The position numbers and the translations under genes are program-made. Under the pieces are notes generated by a model. It did no database searches, was not told the DNA's origin, and saw nothing but the letters and a program-made list of their open reading frames with translations. A stretch of 64,000 bases of DNA from Cricetomys ansorgei (lineage: Eukaryota > Chordata > Mammalia > Rodentia > Nesomyidae): assembly GCA_026225945.1 (NCBI GenBank), contig JAMJFZ010003746.1, positions 5,754,501 to 5,818,500 of the forward strand, written 5' to 3'. The first letter of the stretch is position 1. Each line of letters begins with the position of its first letter. Positions 1 through 10,400 of the stretch are shown piece by piece.

Positions 1-827
1 GTGGCAGGGACTGAAATGACCCTACATTTAGCAACCAATTTAAGTTTCCCCGTTCATACACTGAGATCCATTGGGTTCTCCCAACTGTTCTCAACAGCGC
101 TGTGAACCCGCAGAGCTCGAGCTGAGGAGTGCAGGGATGAAGGGAAGAGAGGCATGAGTGTGAGGCAGCATCCTCCACAGCTACTAACCAGAGCTGTCTC
201 AGGAGCTCTAGATGTGGCCAGTAGCAAAGTGAGCGCAGAGTCCCCGTGCAGTCAGCTGTGAGCTGCAGTGGGAGGCAGAGCGCCCTAGGAGCAGCTTCAG
301 AAGGATCAGGGTGTGAGCTTTGCCTTCCCCATGCTGGAGGCAGCTGAGTGGGAAGTGGGAGCCTACATATGAGTGAGGAGCCGATGGTCCTCTTAAAACG
401 CTGTGTCCAGAAGTTGCTCGTCAGGTCCCAAATGTGGTAGCTACAGTGAGCCAGGGTTGGCTCGTGTTGTCTGGTTTGCCAGAAACCATGTTAGCATGTG
501 GAACTTTATGTTTGCTATAGAGTGCAGAGAGCACAGTTCTCAGACAGACTTCTGTGATGGTCTGGTTCCTCTTTTCCATTCCTTCCTGTTTCTTTCTTCC
601 CTGTTTTGAGTTAATGGTGCTGGGTGTATGTATGGCCCATGATTTCCCCTTGGCTGCTCAAGGGATTGGACCTGAGCTATATGCTGAGTCTCGGGGTAGC
701 TGCCTGCTTAGTGTCTCTCATCATATTGTTGATACTTTGGATAATTTGCTGCCACGTTTGTTTCTTGTTCAGGAGATATTTTATTGAAGCTGTGACACAC
801 ATCTTCTGAGAGGAGAGGATTTCTTCT
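1..827 (+). other. Diverged 5' flank of the gene A head
   Basis: The first ~520 bases align with the flank before gene B (about 27395-27960) and gene C, but with many substitutions and gaps. This shows that gene A's head is an older copy. From about 600 the similarity fades. No gene is supported here. Confidence 0.5.
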
Positions 828-912
828 TAACTTTCAGAAAAAATTTATACTAACTCAAACTTCAAAACTAAACCTGATTCCTCAAGCTCTACAGCAGGCT
901 TTCCTCCTCCAG
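828..912 (+). pseudogene. Relic of the ITIM-bearing exon 1, start codon lost (gene A)
   Basis: This stretch aligns codon by codon with exon 1 of genes B and C. The positions of ATG-Ala-Ser-Glu read TAA-Leu-Ser-Glu here, and the conserved TAT (ITIM tyrosine) is kept, but the following AEV is TNS. A donor gtaag follows at 913. It has one codon more than exon 1 of gene B. It ends in the phase that fits the exon starting at 1995, and the joined frame stays open into the ATG at 2012. It may still serve as a 5' untranslated exon. It cannot encode the ITIM tail unless another upstream start exists, and I see none in frame after the TAA. Confidence 0.7.
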
Positions 913-1499
913 GTAAGAAAGCATTTTCTGATATTCCTAGTCAGCGATGCAGAAAAGGTCCAAGAGAGATGCTCTTAGTTGCTGGCCATGTTGGGGATCA
1001 CTGGAGTCTCAACCGAGTATGTTGTCTGTAGATAGATGTGAACGTCTGTAGGATTGTACAATGGAAAAGAGAAGGTGTCGTCTTTTACAATCTAGAGAAA
1101 CTCACACCACACGTTATTGTGTATTTCCTAATAAATATACATGAATATGTGGAACATACTGTTTCAAATGTTAAACCAAAGTATAATGATTTCCCCTCGC
1201 TATTTGGTCGCATACCATAACCTGTGTGTGTGGCTTCTAAGTGTTGATTAGCTTCTTCCCCTCATCTCCCTCCAGGGATGGGGACAGAACCCAGGGCATG
1301 GTTGGGAAGTATTCTAAGTCTTCTAGAAGTGATGACTAAAAACACCATCTTTATCTCAAAGTGTGAGGGATACAAAGACTTGTTGACTAGAGCACACTTT
1401 GAAATTGGGAGCAAGCTGGAAGATTTTCACAGTATATACTGAAATATTATACCAAATTGCAAAATCTGATAAAGAAAACACAATGGTATAGAAATAATT

Positions 1500-1625
1500 G
1501 CACCCAGGTATACTGGTGCAATCCTGTAATCACAAGACTCAGGAGGCTGAGACAGGGGAGTTACCGTGAGTTTGAGTACACCATCTTGAGCTACATAATG
1601 AATCCAAGGCCTGTATGGGGTACAT
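1500..1625 (+). repeat. B1-like SINE fragment
   Basis: Recognisable B1/Alu-type words in sense order (aatcctgtaatcacaag, aggaggctgagacag, gagttt). Confidence 0.5.
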
Positions 1626-1994
1626 ACATAATTTAGCACCTTCTCTCAAAAATAAAAATTCATGAAGTAAAACATCATGATATAGTGTAAAAACCATGGT
1701 AGTCAGAAATGAGCATTTGTGATGTTCCAACTGTGGAAAATGTACATTTATATGTAAAGCTCTAACCTTATTGGAAAGGTACATACCAAAATCCAGATAA
1801 CAATTATTCTCAAGGGTGGGAATGAATGATATTAAACATTCTGTAGTGTTTCTGCAATTAACTTGATTCTTTCCTATTTGTACTTTGATATTATTCGGAG
1901 GATGACGTTATTAGTGTTTATCATGCACAGAAAGAGAAGAATAGGAGAAAGAAGAGAGTATGATAACTCGACACGAATTTGGTTTGTCTTTCAG

Positions 1995-2129
1995 CTTCTC
2001 AAAGGGTGATCATGTCTCTAACACGTCGTCACAGATTCTCCATGGTTCTTCTTATCCCATTCATATTTCTTCTGCTGTTGAAAATCCTATTCTCTGTTGC
2101 TCTGATCACCATGTACGCCAGTGGAACAA
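1995..2129 (+). CDS. Gene A first coding exon: short tail plus membrane segment
   Basis: The acceptor is tttcag at 1989-1994 and the donor gtaagt is at 2130. The ATG at 2012 opens 39 codons plus one base. The peptide begins [10 protein letters not shown], and a hydrophobic run follows with Lys24 (codon 2081-2083) in its middle. The exon is 135 nt against 117 nt in gene B, and the sequences are clearly different. The length (39 residues before the stalk) yields a 209-residue receptor, the size I recall for mouse DCAR. That agreement is supporting knowledge and not proof. Confidence 0.8.
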
Positions 2130-5100
2130 GTAAGTAAAGAGAAGAAAAAGCATCCCTGACACAGACAGCTGCCAGACACCTGAAAAAGAACCTGTACTGA
2201 GGGACAGATAACATTGGGAAGGTTCCTGTTTTAGGGTTACTCTTCTGTAAAACTCTTGGCATCTACCCTCACTAGAGAAGCGAGGGAGTGTGTGTGGGTT
2301 TGTTGGTGTCATAGAGTGAAATCTGGGGCATCTATAGTAGACTCGAGGACTGAGGACAGACCTGTATTTCCTCAGCAGCATTTAGAACCTGGTGTCGTAG
2401 GACCCACAGACACTTACACTTTGGGCTGTGTAGGGGGATGGGGAGAGATGGACAGAGCTATTCCAGGGACAGTGCTCCAGTGCATTTCCGTGTCATCATT
2501 TATTTCCTATTCCAGACTGTATGAGACACGAAAAAATAATTTATAAAATAGTAGATTTCTTTGTAGATTGGCTTTCAAATATATTAAAAAATTGAAAAAT
2601 ATACACTTTACATATTTTTATGTAGTTTTATTCATTCATTCAGTAATTAATAATATCCATTTACTTACTATATTTGGCAGTATGTCAGAGAGTCCAGACA
2701 GAGCTGCAGTCCCTGGTCTCATGAAACTTAGAGAGTAGTCAAGTGAAGTATTTAAAAATTGTGTGGGAAATGCAATGCAAGTAAGAAGTAAGCATAAGAG
2801 GCCAAGGCAGGCACAGAGGAGATGACTTATAGACCTGTGTGTGCCAGCAATGTCATACACACATTTAAGCAGGGAAATGATTAGCATATATAGGTGTGAG
2901 TTACTGGAATGTACAGTGCTTCTAGAAGAACTAAGCAACAAGACTGTAGGGCAGACAAATCTGGACTCAGATTATAAGTAGTGCCTACCATGTAACATGG
3001 GCTTTGGGTTTCCCTTCCAAATGTTATGTTACTCAGGAGCTACTGCTGAATCATTAGCCAGCCTAAAACTTAGTAGATTAATTGAACTATCTATTTAATT
3101 CCTGTTCTGTGGCTTCGCCAAGACTGATCTTTCTTGGGAGATTCCCGCTGTCCTAGGTGAACTTACTCATGCTCATACAGCTAGGTGTCAGCTACAGGAG
3201 CCAGTTTCACAAGGCAACTTCAGTCTTCCAGGACTGCTGGCACTAAGCCAAGCTCCACAGGCAGCTGCCACACATTTGCCTGTGTGTACTTTAACAGCTA
3301 AAGAAGGTCTTAAAGGCATCTCAGAACGGGTGACGTAGAAATAGACCCAGTTTCTAGAGAAGGGAACTGCACAGACACAGTCCAGAGGGATGGGGATACA
3401 GGGAAGCTCACAAGTGTCTCCAGGTTTGCGATGTGTCCCGGTCACGGAGATCCACTGATGAGCTGGAAGCAGAAGATGACAAATTAAATTAAAATGAGTT
3501 GCAGAACCATGCTCTTACAGAGGTGTGAAAATGAAGGGAAGAGGAAATTAGAAAGCTAATTCAGAATCCAGTTAGAGGCAGTGGGGTGGATCTAAGGGTC
3601 TAGCTAGTGATGCACAGGAGAGGAGGGAGCTTCGACTGAAAAGGGACGAAATTCTTACAAATATTGAGAGCTGAGAAAGAGGGGGAACAGAAGTGAGGCA
3701 TGACTTTAATATTCTGAACTCATGAAGTCAAGAGTCATGAAGGTATTTGAGGAGGAATAAGATGAGCAGCAGATTGCGTTGGAATACGACACCTTGAGCT
3801 TTGGTTATGCTCACCTGAACGTCAGATGCACAGGGTTACTTGGACGCATATTAACATATTTTGTCAAAGAGCTGCACAGTTTGGAAGACCTTTGCTTACA
3901 GGCAGCAGGTAGCAAAAACAGACCAAAACCCCAATCAACCACTCCCACGAACTCCCCAACAACCCAGGAAAATGCAGCATCACTAAGGCGGAGGAGTCTG
4001 GAGGAGATAGAGAAGTACAGAGGGAACTGGGTGTTGGGCTCCAGTTTCAGAGAGGTGGGTGGGGAAGGAAGCACTTAGGAAAGAGCACAGGAAGCCGCAG
4101 CGAGGAGTCACTGATGGTCCATTTCAAGAGTGCTTTGGTAAATTAGCAGAAGAAAAAGGCAGAATCTAATGACTCAAGGAACAAGTGCGAGATGAGGAAG
4201 AAAAAAGAAAATTCAATTTCTAGAGGAAAGGAGAATTAGTTTAAGTTAAGAACACCATGAAAGTGTGGACACTGAGAAGTAAGGGTTGGATGCGGTAGAG
4301 GGAGTTAGGAAAGAAGAGGAAGAAAACAGAGTCCGTTTGATCAATGTTGGGTTCATTTTTAACTTCAGTGCTTAGGTTACATGGAACTACTCTGAATCCG
4401 CTCATTTTCCCCTCACCCATGCTGGGCGATGCACATACTTAATGGAACTTATCATTTAAAATATGTTCTTTTGGTGTGTCATCCATTAAATGTTGGAGGG
4501 CACAGATGCATTCCTTTATATACCTAGGATGACAGATCAATCTTGTCCTCTTAGCTTTCTTGGAGATAGTTGGGATCCTGAAATCACTAGGTTATACTGG
4601 CTGTGGGGTGGTGCAAAATAGATTTTTCTTCTTTGTGGTGGGGTCTCATGTAGCCCAGGCTAGCCTTGACCTACCCATCAACCTACCTAACTGCATACTT
4701 ATCTATCCCTACTAACTTGTATAGTTAAGAAGGATCTGAAACTTCTGATCTTCCTGCTTCTAATTCCCAAGTGCAGAAATGCAGGCAGAATACTCAGTTT
4801 GTGGTAATGGGGAGTCTTTCCCAGGCAGGCTCTAACTACTCAGATAATTGGACATTGATAGGTTTTCTTTCTACCGGGAATGTAAGATAGTAAAAGTAGA
4901 GTGGAGTCGTAATACCACCAGGGAAATAAATGTTTTTATTCTGTTTTACAACTGTGTTTCAAAAATATTCTCAGCTTCTTGAAGAACAAACAATTAAAAG
5001 AACTGAATTATACAGAATTGGAGTGTACAAAATGGCATTCAGTCTAGGAGGGGGGAGTAAAGTTGCCTCGAATCAACAATTCCTACAAGAGCATACCCAC

Positions 5101-7389
5101 CTGCAACGGACAGCTGAAATAGAGCTTAAACAAGAAATCAATGCCCCGTAGACAGATGATGGGTTTGTTTTCATTTCACATTCTAAATTAGCCTGGAGTG
5201 ACTCAGAATTAGACAGCCCCCTTTCCTCCCAAACCAAGGCAGTTCACATCCTTCAACATGAGTATCATCTCTGCGTCATCTCCCCAAGATTGAGCAGTTT
5301 CATCTTACATTAAGCATTGAAGGATTTGTCTCGCTCCTTTAGAGCCATAATAATGACTCCATACTGTCTTGACTTTTAAAAAAATTATTTATTTTTATTA
5401 AAAATGGATTCTTCTCTCAGACAATACATCCCCACTCTAGTTTCCCCTCCCTTCACTCCTCCTAGCTCCTCCTGCATTCCCCTTTTCTCAAACCTACTCC
5501 CCCTCCATTTCCCTTCAGAAGAGAGCAGGCCACCAAAAAATATCAGTGAAACATGACATAGGAAGATACAATAAGTCAAGGCACAAAGTCCTGATGCCCA
5601 CAGGAGGGCTGGGTCCCTGCAGGAGGCCCTGGTAACTATGGGTTATCTGAGGGTCTGCGGGATGGCTGAGGGCCTGTGTGATACTTGTTTGACCATGGGA
5701 TGTCATGGCACATGAGGGACATTCTAGTGCCAGTGGGATGCCCAGGTGCCTGTGAGACACCTAGGGACATGCATAATGTCCTGGTGTTTATGGAATGTCA
5801 AGGTACTTGCCTGGTGTCCAAGTACCTATGTGATGTCCAGGCACCTGCAGGAGGCCCTGGTGCCAGCAGCAGGTCCTGGTGCCTGCATAATGGCCAGGTA
5901 TCTGTGTGTTATCTGGGTGCCTATGAGTTTGGGCAGTAAAGTCAATCTTTAGGTCAAAATTAATTGTACTTTAGCTCAGGCTAATATAGGCCAAGTGAAT
6001 GTCCATGATCAGTGCAGCCTGCTGTCTCCAAAAATTGTGGTGTTTCTTGTAATCCATGCTCCTGCCACACAAGGTGGACTTAACTTTCTTTTATTTGTTT
6101 TGCTTTGCTTGTTTGTTTGTTTGTTTGTATTTAGAGCACAAGGGTAGGAGAGAGGACCAGGGAGGAATGGCAAGAGAATGCTATCGGGATATATTGTATG
6201 AAACTCAAGTTATTAATAAAAGTATTATATTACAGAAAGACAAGGCAAAAAGTCTCTTATTGAGGCTGTAAGAGGAAAGACAATAAGACAAAAGGGTTCC
6301 AAGAGCAGCCAAGAGGCAAGGAAGCCTCCATTCCCCTTGTTAGGAGTCCTACAAAATCACCAATCTAATAGCTGTAAGATATATGCAGAGGCCATGAATG
6401 TTCCGTGCTTGCTGCTTCAGTCTGTGTGAGCTCATATGTGTCCTGCTTGGTCGATTCAGTGGACCGTGTTCTCCTGGTCTCCTAGAACCTCTATGGCTCT
6501 TACAATCTTTCCTCCTCCTCTTCCATGGGGTTCCCTAATTTCAGAGATAGGGACCCTTTTAAATCACTGGTCTTTCTATGAGTCCTGGAAGTATCTGTGG
6601 TTTCAAGATAGGAGACTGAGAATTGCATTGAATTTGGAGCGATGGAAATCATAGGCTCTGTCTACTTAGGTAATCAGGTCCTGGTAGATCTTTGTAACAG
6701 TTAAATAGAAAACAGGGAGCCATAATTCTCTCATGGAAATGAGTGGTTTGGTCCTAGTTTTCTTTTCCAGTTTATTTTCAAAAGTATACTCAACTTCTTA
6801 AAGAAAAAAAGAGATAAAAGAAGTAATCCACACAGCATTAAACTGCACAGGACACCATTCAGCCTGGGAAGGTGAGAATGTGCCTAGAGTTTGCTTGCTA
6901 GCTGTAGAGCGTAAGGGTTTCACACAGACACTTCCAATAGACACCAGGTGGCATGAACTGAGAAGTGGAGTTCACACGTATATTTATACCAGACCAAAAA
7001 ATCTGACATATATCCCGTGGATCTACTGTGGAAATCTGCATGGACGTTCCTCAGAAATTAAAAATAGGACCACCACACGCTCAAGCTAACTATTCTACCA
7101 CTGACTTTCATCCAAATGATGTTTACTTTTGTTTAACTGCAAAGAAGTACATTAAAAAATTATGGCACGATGAGAGTCATTGGTGTTCAGGTATTGAGCC
7201 CTGGGAAGCTGGGACCTGTGTCTGGGACATCCAGACTATTTCCCCCAGGCCAGTGTCAGTGCCTTTTTCATCAGAAAGGCTCTAGGTTGTCTTTATTGCA
7301 ATGTAACACAAGGGTACTTCTGCTAGCATCTCATGTGAGTTGGTCCTCTAGAATAACTGGTAATTTGTATTACACTTCTCTTCAAACCC

Positions 7390-7429
<40 letters not shown>

Positions 7430-10400
7430 TGTGCGCACGCGCATGCATGCCTGTGTGTTTGTCTTGTTTTTCAGCTTGTTTGCAAAAGTATTCTCAACTA
7501 CTTGAAGAACAAAAAGCTCTAAAAGATGTGATCCACACAGAATTAAGCTGTGTAAAACACCCTTCACCTGTGGAAGGTAAGAACTAATGTGCCCAGCGTG
7601 TGGCTGCTGGCTGTAAGTGTAACGGTCCCACATAGATATTTCCAATAGACTCCAGGTGGCGTGTACTGAGAATGGAGTTCACATGTACATTTACAACAGG
7701 CCACAAAGTCTGACACATATGCCTCCATTTGTCTACACAAGTCTTGGTTGTGAAGAAGGCTCTATTGTTCTCAGATTTCTCAAGCTTCTGCTTCTTTCTG
7801 AACTGTCTTGCACACTTGCTCTTTCTCATCCCAGTTATTATCGATGAGATCAGTGAAGAACTGTATTGTGAAATGTGAATTATTTAAATCTTTAAATAGA
7901 CTCGTGAGAACATTTCTATACTCACATAAGTTTTCATGTGATGATATGAAGGTACAGTTCTAACCCCACATACATGTACACTGTCCCCTATGTGAACATT
8001 TTCTATAAGCAAGCGTGGTTGCCACACCTGGCGCATGAATACTGACATCACCAGTGACTGAAGCTCATGATGACTAGACTCTCAGCCGGGACACCGCACT
8101 GTATCTGGCTGTCATATCTCTTTAGTCTCCTCTGGGTTGGGATAAGTTTTCAGAACATCCTTGTTTTAAATGACTCTGATCAGCAGCTTTGAGGACGACT
8201 GATCTGGTATAGGGTAGGATATTCCTCTATGAAAATGTGGTGTTTTTCTAATGATTGTATTTGGGTAATTATTTGTGGGGATGAAGATGAAAGGTGTGAG
8301 ATGCTAGTTTAATCACACCGAACAGTGGGTCTACACTATTAAAATTATTATTGACTGTTGATATCAATTGATGGTCTACCTAAGGCAGGCCATTTAAAAG
8401 CAGAGTTTTTTAAGGCTGACCCCTTGGTATTGGATAACCACTAAGGAGGTTCATCCCTGGAGTAGATTAATTCTCCCTCTCTGAGCAGACGCTAATTAGC
8501 TGTAGCTTTATAACAACAAATTTAAAGAAAACTACATTCTTTTATTATGTTTTAATAAAAATAAAACCTGAACTTTTCCCTCCATTTTCCACAGCATAAT
8601 TTAGGAAGGATGGTGCCCTATATAGGCCACACCAGAGTGGAGCAGTGGGTTAGTGTTCCCAAAAGACAGAATCATGTATCCTTCTGTGTCTACCTAACTT
8701 CTTCATATAGAGCACAGTACGCTCTATCGTCTGAGCCTTGTTTATGTTCACCACTGCAAATGGAGTTCTCATCTCTCACTTAGGACTGCCTGCTTCAGCC
8801 ATTTATTCTTCCAGCTCCTCCCATTGTTTGATGCTTCCCCATCTCTGACATTCTTGGGATCCGTCTAACACATATGGATCTATATTACCTGTTAATAGAT
8901 CTCTGTGTCTTTGCACAGTGTGTTTCTCAATCTCTGTTTATTTTTTCTATACTTATACCTCTCGTCTTTGATATAGGAAGATTAAGGTTATTATGGGAGA
9001 CTATTTATTTATTTATTGCCTGTTTTGCCTCTGTTAGTTAATTAAATTTCTATGACTTTCATCTCTCCAGTTAACTGGTTTCTCTGTCATCTCCATTCTA
9101 CTATAAACACTGACGTAGAAATTCTACTAATTATATTTATTTATAAACTTGAAAAACACAGTAGCACAGATATGAGGAGGTATTTTACACACATTTGGTT
9201 TTCACTTACTTTTTTTCTTTCCTGAGGCATTCCATTCTGCATTCATTTCTAGAATCTTTTTAATATTTTTGTGAAGCATTTTTATCGTTAGTAATTTAAA
9301 AATCTCTGCAAGAATTTTTCCGCCAAAGTTATTGACACGTTTTGTTTAAATACGGCATAAATAACATGAAACTGCCTGGTTCTCGCTATGATGGGTTCTA
9401 TTTTTTGGAGACCCAGAGTGTTGAGCATTGTGTCCTCAGCCTCTAGGTGTTATTTACACTCTGTCTGTCTGGCTTCTCTGAAAGCACCCCAGGAGGACAA
9501 AGAGGGCCTGGCATCAGTGCTGGTGGAGGTATGCTTGGGTTGCTTGGCACCCAGGGCTGAGGGGCTCCTTGTTGCTCTGGAGAACTCGGGAGTCTCAGCT
9601 TCCTCCTGGTCTCTGCACACCGCAGCTGTTAAAATGACTTTATTACGTTGCACTCACATTTCCTTCTTCCCCAAAGACAAAGTCTGGAGCTGTTGCCCAA
9701 AGGGTTGGAAGCCATTTAGTTCCCACTGCTATTTCATTTCCACTGTGAAGGCATCTTGGAATGTGAGTGAGGAGAAGTGCTCCAGCATGGGTGCTCATCT
9801 GCTGGTGATCCACAGCAAGGAGCAACAGGTGCATCCTGGGAGAGAGTGGGGCTGAGCCAGGCTGCTGTCTGCCTCTTTTTACCAAGAGGGAATTTTATTG
9901 ACTCGGGTGTTGGTGCTGTGCACAAAGCTTTCCCTAGATAGGCAGGAAAGGTTGCTTCAGCCTGTGCATCCAACACCTCGTTCCTCTTTCTAAACAACCC
10001 CCAAGGAACCCTGGCATCAGAAATGCAGGACATGAGGGTGGAGGGAAGGAGGAAATGTTTCTGCTTGAAAGACCGGTTTGTTATCGCAGCACTCCAGTGC
10101 TTTCTATAGCACCAGCTCTAGCGGAGAAGTGCAGTCATAGCTGCTGCGTTGGCCCAGCAAGGAGAAGCTTTCATATGTGCGAACGCTTCTAGACCTCTTC
10201 AGAGGGAACCACCTCACAGCAAGCGCTCTACCGGACACTAGCACCCCAAGGGTCTGAGCTCGGGTGTTCTTTGTGTTTGTTTTTTATTTTTTGGTTCAGA
10301 ACTCCTCAGCAATCAACAAATCCCACAGAAATCCAACACCTGCAGACAATACAGAACGCCAAGACCTGGGGAGCCCCACACTCAACAGTGCACAAAACAT

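Larger units (their letters stand above)
2130..6770 (+). other. Gene A intron between the membrane and stalk exons
   Basis: Holds the relic stalk exon (4955-5065), a B1 piece, and L1 and minisatellite sequence from about 5375. Parts at 4080-4320 and 5150-5370 match gene B's intron (34140-34640) at a visibly lower level than the rest of the array. Nothing else is recognised in 2136-4600. Confidence 0.5.

Noticed and set aside
624..809. Hydrophobic 61-codon frame before the gene A head
   Set aside because: Looks membrane-like but lies in presumed 5' flank, has no splice signals, and is not found in the gene B or C flank.
5586..5935. Possible CRISPR-like or gene-like repeat array
   Set aside because: The repeats are degenerate, have no spacers of fixed length, and sit inside a mammalian L1; it is a minisatellite.
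7170..7505. Open frames with poly-Cys/Val and poly-Thr/His over the TG tract
   Set aside because: Products of the (TG)n repeat; the real coding part here is exon 7475-7576.
9388..9855. 155-codon open frame covering lectin exon 4 and upstream intron
   Set aside because: Only 9677-9828 fits the lectin domain, with acceptor and donor in the right phase. The part before it is intron in open frame, and the frame runs past the donor into intron.
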